From Harmothoe impar (lineage: Eukaryota > Annelida > Polychaeta > Phyllodocida > Polynoidae), in contig OX381709.1 of NCBI GenBank assembly GCA_947462335.1, forward strand, positions 36,412,186 to 36,476,185: a DNA stretch of 64,000 bases. The letters run 5' to 3'. Of this stretch, positions 50,738 to 63,602 are shown in pieces; the stretch's first letter is position 1; each line of letters begins with the position of its first letter. The position numbers were made by a program, and so were the translations under genes. The notes below the pieces were generated by a model, which saw only the letters and a program-made list of their open reading frames with translations, was not told the origin of the DNA and did no database searches.

Positions 50738-51375
50738 TGGATAGTTGAGGGTTGGTTTGGTGACGGCAGTGGTGGGTAGTTGAGGGTTGGTTTGGTGACG
50801 GCAGTGGTGGGTAGTTGAGGGTTGGTTTGGTGACAGCAGGGGTGGGTAGTTGAGGGTTGGTTTGGTGATGGCAGTGGTGGGTAGTTGAGGGTTGGTTTGG
50901 TGACGGCAGTGGTGGGTAGTTGAGGGTTGGTTTGGTGACGGCAGTGGTGGGTAGTTGAGGGTTGGTTTGGTGACAGCAGGGGTTGGTAGTTGAGGGTTGG
51001 TTTGGTGACAGCAGGGGTGGGTAGTTGAGGGTTGGTATGGTGACGGCAGTGGTGGGTAGTTGAGGGTTGGTTTGGTGACAGCAGGGGTGGGTAGTTGAGG
51101 GTTGGTTTGGTGACAGCAGGGGTGGGTAGTTGAGGGTTGGTTTGGTGATGGCAGTGGTGGGTAGTTGAGGGTTGGTATGGTGACGGCAGTGGTGGGTAGT
51201 TGAGGGTTGGTTTGGTGACAGCAGGGGTGGGTAGTTGAGGGTTGGTTTGGTGATGGCAGTGGTGGGTAGTTGAGGGTTGGTATGGTGACGGCAGTGGTGG
51301 GTAGTTGAGGGTTGGTTTGGTGATGGCAGGGATGGGTAGTTGAGGACTGGTATGGTGACGGCAGGGATGGGTAGT
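50738..51375. repeat. 35-bp minisatellite, about 18 copies
   Basis: The unit is about GGTGGGTAGTTGAGGGTTGG plus TTTGGTGACGGCAGT, repeated head to tail. Variants (GACAGCAGG, GATGGCAGT, GGTATGG) recur in groups. The minus strand has no stop in any of the three frames through the unit, so the array gives a spurious 284-codon frame with a 35-residue Pro/Thr-rich cycle (three 35-bp units). Confidence 0.95.
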
Positions 51376-52224
51376 TAAGGGTTTTTGTGAAGGGCTCTAA
51401 GAAGAGTTTAAGAAGTCTTACTCTGATACCATAAGATATCAAAATCCGTGATGGAATTTGTGATGCCTTAATGACTGATCGAAGCAATTCATCACCAGTC
51501 TCTTCTGGTGCACCATGAATGATAATCATAACAACTTAAATTCCATAGATTTAATCTTAAACAACCCTAAGCGGTTCCACTCTGCCTTACAGCATAACCT
51601 TACCCGATCAATCAATCAAACTACACAGGGTGTATTCAGGTGTACAACATCATAAGAATCTGATCAGATAACGGCTTATTGAGAAGTAATTCATCCAGAA
51701 AGATGGCACTGCTAGATGCTGAAGGGATTGAAAAACCTGGTAAGAAAACGGTGGTGGCAAGATTGAGTTGGTGTGGCATGAGTTATGGATATAGATAATA
51801 GCTACCTCACCATTTTGGGGATTAAATCATCGCAGCCTAACAGCATTCCGTCGCCAATGAGACTTTGTGGTATTTGTATTAAATGAATTCTTGTGCTATT
51901 TAACTTGTAATCAAAATGTAATACATGTATGACTACATAATACATGTTTCAATACTCAAAAATGTCTAGTTTTCGAGAGGTTTCTACTCGGCTGCTAAAA
52001 TGTTAATCATAATACCTGATGGTCAACGATTATTTTAATTGTCAATTTTAAACAGGGAATTTCTCACTAGTGAACTGTGGATAGCAGTTTTGTGCTTTAC
52101 ATTCAAGAGCTGTATCCCCTGGCTCCATCATTTGAAGTTATCCTCAAATATTTTGCTTTAGCCTGAGGAGACGCAGCTTGCTTTGTATTGTTTCATTGCT
52201 CTTTTAGTACGGTTTGCTGCAATA

Positions 52225-52835
52225 CGTACCCACATTGCTACGCTAGATGGTACCAGAACCAGTAGTGTAGGCAGGTTTCAGATGAGTGGTAACAGGAAGC
52301 CAACACAAATAAGAACATCAAAGGCACCGACAGCAATGTGATCCCACCGCCCACGGATTACTGGTGTCAACCACACAGGGGTGGATCTGCAGATCTAGAT
52401 CTGAATCTAATCCTGTGTACAACCATAACATGAAGTATACCCATCACACGGTGTAAGGCTCCTGCTGACGGGGCCTTCCCGGCACTTTCACAAATGTATC
52501 CTGACAATTGATTTCATTTATTAAATTTGTTCTTCTGACACTTGCGGATTTCTTTCTTAGACTGGTTCTCATTGCTGTTTAATGAATATGAATAGATGAA
52601 TAGAATGAAATGGTATTTGCCCGAGTATACCTACATGGCTACACTAGATGGCACCAGTAGCTCAGAGAGGCTTCAGCCCAGCATTAACGGGAAGCCAGCA
52701 GAGACATCAAAGGGGAACCAGCAAAGTGATCCCACCACCAGCAGTTTACACGTGTCAGCGACACTGGAGAGATCTACAGAATTGTATCCGGATCGAATCC
52801 CCCACCGACCAGTATCGTGACCTACCACCACCTAG
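52225..52835 (+). repeat. Local tandem duplication, two ~200-bp blocks
   Basis: Block 52225-52420 (CTACGCTAGATGGTACCAG, GGAAGCCAACACA, ACATCAAAGGCA, GTGATCCCACCGCC) is repeated at 52630-52830 (CTACACTAGATGGCACCAG, GGAAGCCAGCAGA, ACATCAAAGGGG, GTGATCCCACCACC). Offset is about 405-410 bp, with moderate divergence. Neither copy has a shared frame. Confidence 0.8.
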
Positions 52836-53084
52836 TTTCAACCCGTGAGCTTGAGGCAGACACTGACAAAAATGCCTTGTTATAGACACTAAATAAATCT
52901 GTTAGAGCCATATTGACTGATCATTATTGTAGATATTATTCTGTAATACATCGGGGTTGATCAGATTTTGTATGAGGCAGTGTTAAAGTTGTTCACCAAT
53001 CATCTCGTTATATTAACGAGTGCGCTTGTTTCTTGTTCACCTATTAAGAGAGCCACCAATGTGCTGGGTTGTGTCTGGTCCTGA

Positions 53085-53500
53085 GGCCAAAATAAACAAA
53101 AGGTTTGTTTCAGGTTACAAAGTCTGAAAATCTAGGTAGGGTAGGTCAGATTTTTTTTTTTTTATATTTTTCTTCACTTTGGACTGAAAAGTACCCCAAA
53201 ATTGACTCGCAAAGTTCAGCGCCGACTCGCCAACAACAGTGCCGACTCACAGACTATCAAATTGACCCGGAAATAGGCCCAAAATTACTTAAAACATGAA
53301 TATTTTTTCAAAATTGGATAAAAGTTTCTCGCTGACTATGGCGTTGTCTCATAGACTATCACATTGACCCTGAAATAGCCCAAAAATCACTTAAAACATA
53401 ATAATTATTTTTCCTAAATTGGATAAAAATCTCTAGGGCGGCCCTGTTTTGCTAGGTAGGGTCGGGTAAACTGAAACACACATTTTTCTTTTATTTGGCC
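53085..53500. mobile_element. GGCC-ended MITE, PIF/Harbinger-like (copy 2)
   Basis: The ends are GGCCAAAATAAACAAAAGGT on the left and, in reverse complement, GGCCAAATAAAAGAAAAATG on the right, followed by TGTTTCAG in both. It is flanked by TGA on both sides (53082-53084, 53501-53503). It is related to the 751-bp element at 27.7 kb through the GGCCAAA...GTTTCAG end and internal CTACCCTA/GGGTCGG segments. Internal GACTCGC repeats differ. No coding capacity. Confidence 0.82.
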
Positions 53501-53768
53501 TGAGTTATATTTTAGCAGACATTTTCACTAAGGACCTACATAGTGTATTTCTAGGACTGTTCTAGTCAACTATCAGGGCCTCCTTTAAAAGTGTTCAGAG
53601 CACCGCATCAATGTGCTAGACTGACTACTCTACTCAAAGTTATACATTTTTTCACACCGTTATGAAACATGGCATGGCTCATTTCTCGAACATATATACT
53701 CTAGATCTGTTGAGAGAGCCGAATAACTCTCACTCTGTCTCTCTGCTTGGAGATTGGCCCTTACCTTG

Positions 53769-53816
53769 TCACCCCCCCCCCCCCCCACACACACACACAC
53801 ACACGCGCGCGCGCGG
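53769..53816. repeat. Compound C-run, (CA)n, (CG)n microsatellite
   Basis: A C homopolymer runs into alternating CA and then CG. Alternating purine-pyrimidine sequence of this kind can adopt Z-DNA; that is general knowledge, not shown here. Confidence 0.95.
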
Positions 53817-56004
53817 CGTGAGAGAAGTGTTACTACGCCTGCGTGGACCGTCTGTAGGTGGCTTCCTATTGATTTGCTGTAGATCGTTAAATCCACTGTA
53901 AACACTTTGACGCTGTGTCACGCCTCACTGCACAGTCATGTAGCACCGCCCCCAGATGGGATTAGCTTTATGCTGCACCATTTAAGTGAAAAATGTAGGA
54001 AAGTAAATCTTGTTCCCAACTGCCAAAGCCAATCTTTAGAGAGTTGGATCTCCACCAATAATCATATTCTGAAAGTAATGGGTTGTCCTTCTATGATATC
54101 ACCAAAGGCTCTCTGATCAATGATTGTCCTCATAGCAGACTAATGTAATGGGACGTTTACAGCTTCTGATCATGAAGTCCTAGCCAAGAGAAGGGAAGGA
54201 AAACTAGTCAACCTAACCGCTCCACAGTTGCATAATATGCCATAAGCCTAAAGGCATTTACATAGAAACAGGCCCCTTTGCCTTCGTTGGTACCACGACG
54301 CCATGCAACTGTTCTACAGTCATTACAACTAGAACCACCAGCTATGTACAACCCCACCCTCTTAAGCTTCTAACAGCTACCATCTCCTACTAGTTCTCTT
54401 CTACAACTACAAACAGCTAGAGTAACCAGTGTGTTTTTGATTGCATTCATGGCATTCATAGTTGCACGAAGCCAGACAGGTTTCTCAGGGGATCCCCAAC
54501 AACATGGCCGTGGTAGAGGCTGGACTATACATGTTATCTGTCAGCTGCCGGGTCTGGTGGGTGACTGACAAAGTACTAGTCTGCCTTTATGCCTCCTGAT
54601 TACTCCACCAGGGGGACACACTACCGGGATTGATGCGTGCGTCGTTTGTCAAATGACATCCTCCTAAAACACCACGGCGTCTTTTAACCAACCACCCGCG
54701 CCACCCACGACAGGAATCCAAACTAAGGCGCCTAAGGCGTGCTTGGGATGGGTTCCCTACGGGCTTTTTACTGGGTTCTCAAGGGAGCTTCTTAGTAATC
54801 TTTGCTGAGAGGACAAAAAGGGGGAGAAAGACTGGAACGGTGTGCTGGTCCATACAGCTGAGCGATAATGGAGGAAGGGACGCTCATTTTTGCTGTTGTT
54901 ATCTATGGTGGATGTGGTAATGCGCACAGGATTCTGGGTGGGACATTCGATCCTATCAGTTCCCATGGCCGGATGTGCACTACACATGCTACCTGTTAGC
55001 AGACCCTTTATTTGCTGCTCCTGTCCATGCTTTTTATCAGTGGCATACTGGGAAAGTCGACCAGATGTGCGCACTATAACGGGACCGTGACTCTATAGTT
55101 AAATCATTTACCCTCAGGCTGTTTCTGACCACGTGCATTGTGCAGTTTAAACAATGTGCCTCAAGTGGGAAATTGTCACAGGTCATGAGGTACTGGTGAG
55201 GATGATTCGGGTTAAGCATAGCAAATTTCGCATCACAGATGAATATCCCTCACTATAATGGTGTCAAGAAACCCACATGGACCTGAAAGCTGCTAAGGAA
55301 GATGCTGGAACTATGCATCAAGTGTATACCGGCTACACCAGTGGCAGTGCTAGTGGAGGGAGAGGCAGCTCCTCGGAGGGTTGGATCTGTACAGACCCTA
55401 ATGTGTTGTGAGTGTGTGATGTGGGTAAGGGGGTAGAGCATATGGTGTGTATGTGGAGATCGATGATGTAGAGATGAGGCGGCGTGAGGTGAGGGCAGGA
55501 CGGCGGACGTGATTGTTCACCCAGCTGTACAGGGTGGCACACACTAGGTGCCGCCTCCACTCACAGGACGCTGATGGCAAATGGCTGCTGCTGATTGGTT
55601 GATGGCCTGTCACATGGCCTCCTCTGTTCTGCAAAATATAGACGCCATACGCCAATACTAACATACCGGTAGGTCTAGCAGTACAGCATTATCATTTTCT
55701 TACTCTCTCGATACTGGTTTGAATATATATTTTTTGGGAGATTGTTGGAACGGTGTCATGCTTTTATTTCTCCAAAGTGAATGTAGAATTGAGCGGAAGT
55801 AGAGAACTAGTAATATGGGCCTAGGAAGTCAATTGCAAGTATCAAATGTACACACGTTTGATAACATAGAAATAGAGCTACATTGGTGGCATGTAGCAAC
55901 CATGCGGACCAACCTGTGAGTGAAATATTCAAACTCACAGAATTATAGTGATCTAGACATGAACTTTATTCGTATAGTGTTAAAGCCAAATGATTGGGTG
56001 AATG
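53817..56004. other. Non-coding stretch
   Basis: No exon or structured repeat was recognised. Confidence 0.45.
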
Positions 56005-56010
56005 AGTATT

Positions 56011-56252
56011 GTGCCTCTACATGGGTACCCGAACTTTTGACCATGTCGGCGTGTCGATTTTTAGCAAAAGGGCCGTTCGCTGGGTCGATTTTTAGCTACA
56101 TAAGAACTAAGAGAAAAATGACTGTGGGTCGATTTTTAACCCTTTTTTCCCTGTGTCCGTCGATTTTTAAAGAGGCCGTGTCGCACGTGTCGAATTTTAA
56201 AGGGGCCGTGTCGCCGTGTCGCGCGTGTCGAATTTTACCCATGTAGAGGCAC
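56011..56252. mobile_element. Short TIR element with GTGCCTCTACATGGGTA ends
   Basis: The 17-bp terminal inverted repeat GTGCCTCTACATGGGTA is perfect at both ends. The direct repeat AGTATT flanks it (56005-56010, 56253-56258). The interior carries a loose GTGTCGATTTTTA repeat. At 242 bp it has no coding capacity. The T/A at the junction leaves a 4- or 6-bp reading of the target site possible, so the superfamily is open. Confidence 0.85.
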
Positions 56253-56258
56253 AGTATT

Positions 56259-59205
56259 GCAATCATTGGATGTAATAGATAAGGGGTGACGTCTAATGTT
56301 TCAATGTGGTTTTTATACCAGGAAATGTCTCCATTTGGCAACACTAATTACAAACGGATAGGGGAAGCATCTCCCCATTCAACCTTCGGATGATTGTGCG
56401 GTCAGTCAAGAAGGTCAACAGTAACTAAGCTGACACACTAACGGGACTCAATTTGACCAATGGGTAAATGACATTTGCTTTCCACTGCCCTCGCTGAATA
56501 ACGACAATGCGCCACTAGGTCAGCTACTATATCTTCTAATAAATATTCATTAAAATCTCTTTGGAGAGAAGCCACAATGTCGTTAAATGAAGTGGTATCA
56601 GGTAGTTCTTGACTCGAATGTCAGTGTATGAGACAGTGACACGCATCAATGATACCCATACCGACTTCCATTTCCATTCTATTACCGAACAGGACGGCGC
56701 ATCCCACGAGACCCTGTGACGTGTAGTAACTGGATATGGTACTCCTCTGCGGGTCATCTCCTGTCTGAGTTTTAATCTGACATTTCCATTTGGGTTACTG
56801 GACATGTTCATTAAGATACCGTCCAATGTGTATTACAATCTAGGCCGTCATGGACGATCGTATGCGTGGTTAGATTAGGATTGTCTATATTTGGGGAAAT
56901 CGTTCAGCAGGTAGATTCTACTGATATTTGACAGAAGGTATATTGTTCCTGAGGATAGACTAGTTTAAGTGCGCCAGGCTCACGTTGAATAGCAACTTAT
57001 GCTGTCCAATAAAGACAAAGCCACGGGCAGTATAGTTGGATGATATAACCATGCATGCAGCATTAAGCTGACCTCTGTAATAGCTGACCGCCTGGTGGAT
57101 CACCGACGGTGGATGCCTCTCTGACGTCAACAGGTGATTGCTGGGCAGGTGGGTGGAGATGAGGGATATGTCAGCTCCCCTTGGTCTCATTGACCTTTAG
57201 CTACTTAATTGTGAGGGTCCCAAGTCGGTCATCTAGGGATATGAAAGGAGAACCATCTGCCTGACACAACAAGGGAGAAAGGGGGGATTAGAGATTTAGG
57301 AGGGGGGATAGGGTGAGGAGAAACAGGAAAATAGAGATGGGAATACAATAGAAAACAAAGATGGACAAGAAAGTAGGCAATATAAAAACCGGAAGGAAGC
57401 CATGAAGTCTGATGAAAGAATTGAAAAAGGGAAAATGCTGCGCATCACGGAATAGAAAGAACCTGGATACAGGCGGAATATTTTAAGAACTAAAGTGTAA
57501 AAGAAGGAAAAATGGACAAAGCATTGTCTTAGGCAAAAAAAAGATAGATTGGAGTTTAGCAATCTGGACTTCACACCAAAGAAGACTGATTACTTCCCCC
57601 TTCCCCTTACCTATCCAGATGCATGATGGCACCTGACCCTACCCTACGGTATCCCCCACCTAATGGATCTGGCATGGAGAGGCCTGGTGTAATCACAACT
57701 ATCTGATTAATGTCTGCGGGATGGTGTGATACACCTCCTCCCCTGGCAATCACAAAGACACAGGAGGAGGGAGCCTTGGGTGAGGGGGGGGGGTAGTCGA
57801 TGCACCTCTTTGTTTCAGTCTCCATACATTTCCTTGGTCTAGGCACTCTGCTATTTATGTCTGTGCCCAAACGGATGAGTACAATGATATTCTAAACCAC
57901 TGACGAATGCATCCTGGCATTATGGTGGATTTTAAATGGGGATATAATGAGAATATATCCATTTGAACCACTGCAATGGACAATACCTTTTGCATGCTGT
58001 TGAAACAATGATGCAGGCAAGACAGCATGCTGCATCATCATGTATCACTTACTATTGTAGTAGTAGAGACTACAAGCTAATTCGAAAGAATAGGAATATA
58101 ATTATTATTCACATATCATCGCAAAGCTAATAACATGGGGATTTCAGAAATATTATCTTGGATATCATAAGGTAAACCATAAAATTCTAGTTGAATTTCC
58201 CCAAGAAAAAATAATAAATTATTTGTCCAAAGATTAGACCAAAATTAATCTGCTAGCTATTGTTCATGACCAATGTATTATGTGCATGGGAGCAGAATTT
58301 ATGCTACCATTGTATCAGGTACACCTTTATGTACCATTCACAACATAAATACACAACAGTGTACCTCTCATATATTAAGAATAAGCAATATTTATACTTG
58401 ATAAATGCATGCTATTCTCTCATTGGGCTATGTTTACCCATGGACAGAAGCAAAGGCTATGAGGCCTGACTAATAACCTTAGTTACTGAGTTAGTCTCAG
58501 AGTGGTACTCACCAGTAGTACAGCCCAACAGCAGGGTTAGGCACAGAGGGGTGAGGTGGAATGGGTGGCTATTCACCAAGTATTTTGGATAGGGTGGAAG
58601 GTAAGTTGATTGTTATGGTATTGGGGGAGGGGGTTAGAATGTTTTCTTGTAAAATCAATATTTATTTTGGGCTGATCTAATGGGCTTAAAGCAGATTGCA
58701 GGTCTGTAGCAGGCTTTTTAATCTATCTTATTGTGCCATTCCCATAACCACCATCTCACTATTTCTATAGGTAAATTTGATATTTCCATGGAAATGTCCT
58801 GTTTAAGGGTGAAATATTCAGAATTTAAATGACTTTTCGCGATGGGGGTATCTTCAAAGGGTTAATCTTCCTGGTATATCAGAAAGAGAGCCCCTGTATA
58901 GCAGTTGATTTCTGATGACCTCAATAAAAACACTTGACCTGCCACCTTCCTATTGACATGTCAATAGCAAAAAGGCTCATGGTATTGTTGGACTAAACAT
59001 TATTACTACTGTACCACCAATATAGAAGGGACGTCTTGGTTAGTGTGTTAATGTGTCTTGCCGCTCTCATTTTATGATTGGTAAAACAAGGTAATACAAA
59101 GAAATATCTTGTCTATCATATACAACATAATAGCCAAGATGTCACAATACAGAGGGAACACGAGTAACTTAAACGTTATCCTACACACACCGACCGCACC
59201 CAGTC
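56259..59205. other. Non-coding stretch
   Basis: No exon is supported. A purine-rich region lies at 57290-57440. Confidence 0.45.
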
Positions 59206-59214
59206 GTATTGAAC

Positions 59215-60265
59215 AACGGTAACCACAACCCTATCTTGGACCAGGCAACAAAAGGAGTGTCCAGGTACAACCAATTCACAATACCCACATGTAAAGGCCC
59301 AGTGTAATTTTTGCTCCACTCTCCCCCCAAAAGTTGGGTGCCCTCAGACCCACACTGCTAGTTCTAGGGGCTCTCCAGATGACTGTGGCAGTACTGGTAT
59401 CCTGCTAGTGAAGAATAACAGGCTGGCTTCAGGTTTAATGTTAAATGCTTAACCACCAATATTTTACTACAGCCTTCTGGTAATCAATATGGCCCAGCAC
59501 AAACGGACATCATCGTGCTACAAAGTCTCAATGGCTAATTTCCTATAGATCAGCAGATTCATTGTTCTTTATAGTATTATATGCCTGTATGTAAATGGAA
59601 TTATCAGCTTATGGGCTACCCGAAGCAGGCAGTTCCTTCTTCCACGACCATCCCCGTGGAACATTGTTCTTCATAATGCACACTATTGTAACATCCCCAA
59701 CAGATACAATGGTTGCCATAACGACAATTAATAGCTTTAAGGTTATGGAAGATCCCAGCCCGAGGAAAGTATCTCATTCACATCACAACCCTCTCCACCA
59801 ATCTCCTCACCGTTGTACCTGCAGCATCGATAACATGTGTGAACATTACTTTCTAATGAAATGAGTCTTTTTGTGCACACAACTTAAGAACACTAAGTAG
59901 TCATGAACTTATTAATTAAAATGAGGTAGACCCACAACACACTGTAATAGGGACCTTTAGCAACCAATGGGGTTGACCCAAGTTGATAAATGTTCCAACT
60001 CAAAGGCAAGTTCCCTAACTTAGGTACTGTTGATCATGGGTCATGGGTCCATTGTTTTAACCACAACCCTATCCTGGACAGGTAATACAACAGATTGCAG
60101 GTGTCCTAGCATGTAGGGAATGGAGTTGTTCCACTCTCCAAGTAGATCTTACACTCCCTAATCTGCCCCACAGGATTTGCTGAAGCTAGACATTGGAAAG
60201 TGGAGTATGCCTACTGGGACCAGTCAAATATGGCGCTGTCCAGTGGACATCCTGCTAGTATAGTA
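59215..60265 (+). repeat. Local duplication, two ~210-bp blocks
   Basis: Block 59218-59415 (AACCACAACCCTATCTTGGA, TCCACTCTCC, CATCCTGCTAGT-type end) recurs at about 60058-60262 (AACCACAACCCTATCCTGGA, TCCACTCTCC, CATCCTGCTAGT). The anchors keep order at an offset of about 840 bp while the sequence between them is diverged. Confidence 0.65.
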
Positions 60266-61256
60266 TAGCTGCCTTCTTTACCAACAGCGCTGCATGCAGT
60301 AGGGTGATGCACTAGGCCCTTGTTTTATAAACAGCAGCCCGCTGCTGCCATGACCCCCTATTTGGATACATTGATCGCCCCAGGCTGCAGTATAATCATC
60401 ATTCATGAGGCCATTAAGATGATGAGTTATTGAATTACCATTATTTACATGGGGCAATGTGTTCTCCTGTAACACATCCATGATAGACGAGTTCTGCAGT
60501 TAGGAGGAGGGGGTGGATCTAATATCCGTACTTTTACCATGAAAGACATGTGAAATCCTCAATGACATGGAGGACATTAAAGCAATTTCTTGACAGTCAA
60601 ATTTGATGACAATTAATCTCCAGCCGATGACAGAAAAGACGAATAGAATGTGTTCAAAATTCTGCAATATCAATAACCCTATACTTCTCCCTTCTTGTAT
60701 ACGTAGTCACTTACATCACTCCAATTCCATCTGGAGGCCTCCCAGGTTGCTTAGTCATGTTGTTGTAGTTTTGATATAGTCTATATATGACGTTCTGTTG
60801 GGTTTTAAAATGTATCATCATTTGTTTCCGTAGGGTGTCTGCATATGAAAGTATTGTCAAACACGTACATTGCATTTTTTTTAAATTATTATGACAATAG
60901 GGTGTGAATCGATCTTTGATCATCGATAGAGTAGAGGATAGTTGTAGAGGAAGAAACTACATACTAGATATACAATAATCATCAGTATTGTCTCACTGCT
61001 GTTGGTTGACACGACATAAAAAGTCATCGGGTATGAAGATACTGAATTTCATAAACCCCCATAGAGATGGTGTTATACAACCCCTCATAGAGATGGCTGT
61101 ATCAGACAAAGAGAAAAAACGCTATTACGTTGCATTTAACATCCCCGAGCAATCGGAAATAAGCTGAGTAAAATTCAATGTGACAGTTTCATAATTGGTT
61201 TATTACATTTATGCTGCTGTGGCCGCAGGAATGAGTTATCATGAAACAGCACACAC

Positions 61257-61361
61257 AGAAAAGTGAGAGTCATTGTCGCTAAAACTACCCTCACCTGAGG
61301 GTCAGGCACTGCCTGACGCTTAGGTGAGGGTAGTTTTGGCGACAATGACTCTCACTTTTCT
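61257..61361. repeat. 105-nt near-perfect hairpin
   Basis: Left arm AGAAAAGTGAGAGTCATTGT and its complement at the right end enclose a further paired segment through ACTACCCTCACCT/AGGTGAGGGTAGT and up to GTCAGGCA/TGCCTGAC. The terminal loop is only about 3 nt and only a few positions mismatch across about 50 pairs. No target duplication is evident. It could be a small fold-back element, a recent inverted duplication or a precursor-type small RNA hairpin. Confidence 0.9.
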
Positions 61362-63029
61362 GAGGGTGAGAATAATGCAAGAAGAAATAGAACTGAATTG
61401 GATCTCAGTAGTTCAAGGGCATGCTGACGAAATTGTTGTCAAAGGCAGAGAGAAATATAATACTATATATTGTATGTCAACACGTATTGCAGCAATATCT
61501 ATCCAAACTTATTAGCTACCATCGCAATCTACTTACTGGACGTTCCACTCCCCCTTGGCCATGAATACACTTCTAAATCCGCTATAAATCAACTTTAAAG
61601 CTCTATAAGTGAAATTGATTGCACTTAGAGGCGCTTGTTCATGAGGCGTGGCGTGAGTGCTAGCCTTTGATGATGACCACTTAATCGTTATTTTCTAATC
61701 GTCTTAATGTGAATGCTAAGCCGATACACTGTCTCCATCAAGGCAAGGTGCGGGAAGCCGTTAAAGCCAGGAGTAAGCCCCAAAGTCTTTGATGAAATAC
61801 AAAAGGCATCTGCTCGCGAAAGAGGATGGAGCGTCTTTGGTGGAATTGATTTGAAATCCCCTGCAGTAGTGATTCCCAGATCTTTACCAGAAGGCATTTT
61901 CCAGGATGATTGCGGCTTGGTGTCGAGGTTCTTAGGGGCCGAGGAGAGGGAAGAGAGGGAAGAGGGGGATTGAGACAGGCAGACAGACAGACAGACAGAC
62001 AAAGACAAACAGACAAAATGTGTGGGAAGGGAGGGGTACTTCCGAATCTGATATATAGATGCAAAGACACATTATGTTGAGCTCTGAGGGTCGATCACTG
62101 TGCAGTTCAGTTCAGTTCAGAGTACAGTTCTTGCTGAAAGTGGATCCCAACATGAAGGGGCTAAATCTAAATGGCAATGGGAAATGGTGATTTTCTTAAG
62201 TCTAAGGATCCTGGCTCTGATGATCAAAAGAGACGAAAATAGAAAGAAAAAGATACGAGTACATGATAATAGCAGTGTGTATAGTATAATTAATGATTGG
62301 ATGTATTAGTTTTGAGGGTGGTTATGTTAACTGTGTGATTCTCGTCAATACAAGTACATGCACATGTACATGTATCCATCTGGTAGATACCTAGAGAAGA
62401 GTGAGGTGGAATTTGTTAGTAATCAAAGTGGTTGCATCCGTTAACAAACGTAGAAGCCTTGAATGACCAGGTAGTTAACAATGATATAGATACACAAAGC
62501 TATCATTATTGTATATTCTTGACAACGATGATGATTACATGAAGTGCAGGAAACGTTGAACAAGTTGTTTGGCACCCTTTTGTAAAATGGTTACTTTACC
62601 TTCATGAACCTCATATCCAGCAGTTTTCTAATGTTTTGGCATCACTCCTTTCTCTCTAACATAATGTTCTATCTTCCAAGTTAGATACAAGTATTTGAGC
62701 TTTGAAGCAGATGGACTCAGTCTTTTTAGAAAAAATGTGGTTTACACAAGGAAAGGGAGGCAATGATATATGTCAATTAAGCTGTGCAATTAGGATGGAT
62801 GGGCTTCGGTGTATATAACAGCTTTTAGTTTCATCAAAAGCCCCTTTCCTATTCCCCTGTTGACATCTGGAACTCAACCTTGAGGAGAGAAGGTGGATGC
62901 ACCACCTCTGCGGCATCAACATCAAATGATCTGAATCTTCTAGACTAGGCTCCGACCCTCAGCAATATGTAAATCTAAGCAGTGAAGTAAGAGGAAATCC
63001 GAAGTAGGAAGGAAGAGAGGAAATTTTAT
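61362..63029. other. Stretch with coding-like frames of unknown status
   Basis: A plus frame 61713-61973 (for example PGVSPKVFDEIQKASARERG, then IPRSLPEGIFQDDCGL) and the overlapping minus frame 61688-62008 both look more protein-like than most here. Neither has a domain I recognise or clear exon boundaries, and a fragment of a repeated element is an equal possibility. A (CAGA)n tract lies at 61976-62000 and (CAGTT)n at 62102-62118. Confidence 0.3.
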
Positions 63030-63033
63030 ATAG

Positions 63034-63602
63034 TGTGGGGGCAACAATATTCTGGTGTATTACGGGGTCGCTTTGCAGCAGCAAAGACACGGTACTCGCA
63101 GGTGCTAACAGATGGCGGCACCTGTGAGTTTGTGTCAATACCGTTATCTAGGCTAGGTTCGCTCGAGGTACAACAGATGGCAGCATCTGTGGTGCCACGC
63201 TGTCACTGACACCGGGCTTCCGATGGCGTGGTCCGCAACACCAGTATAAAAGGAGCCGCAAACGGCTACCTGAGGGAGTTTGTCCTAGGACGAGCTCAGA
63301 CCCGATACGCACCACTTAGCAACCTTCGTAACCCTAGGGGCCCCTGCAGCCTCTGCTACATACTCTGAACAGACTTTCGAATCAGCCTAGCTGGACTTTG
63401 ACCCAGCCTATGCTGAAACATTACTTCAAGCCAACCTTGTTGAACTTTTATATCTATTTCGCCCCTGAGTGGCCATGATCATATACTTTGCATACTTGTA
63501 GTGATTCTGCATCTGTTCGAAAAACTATGTAAATAAACAAGCCTGTTGCAGTCAAACAGTATTTGGAACCTGTGTTCGTTTCATACTTTCACAACCGCCA
63601 CA
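63034..63602 (+). mobile_element. Probable solo LTR of an LTR retrotransposon
   Basis: The segment starts TGTGGGGG and ends CCGCCACA, giving the TG...CA ends with a short terminal inverted repeat (TGTGG/CCACA). ATAG flanks both sides (63030-63033, 63603-63606). Inside are a TATA box TATAAAAG (63245) and a polyadenylation signal AATAAA (63532), about 285 bp apart, in the order U3-R-U5 of a plus-strand LTR. No primer-binding site or gag-pol follows. The four-base duplication fits Gypsy-type integration and the lack of an internal region fits a solo LTR formed by recombination. Confidence 0.65.
63245..63252 (+). promoter_or_regulatory. TATA box of the putative LTR
   Basis: TATAAAAG lies about 210 bp into the LTR-like segment, in a GC-rich context, and matches a pol II TATA element. 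Confidence 0.6.

Noticed and set aside
50675..51529. 284-codon Pro/Thr/Gln repeat protein on the minus strand
   Set aside because: It is an open frame through a 35-bp minisatellite; there is no signal peptide, splice context or non-repeat domain.
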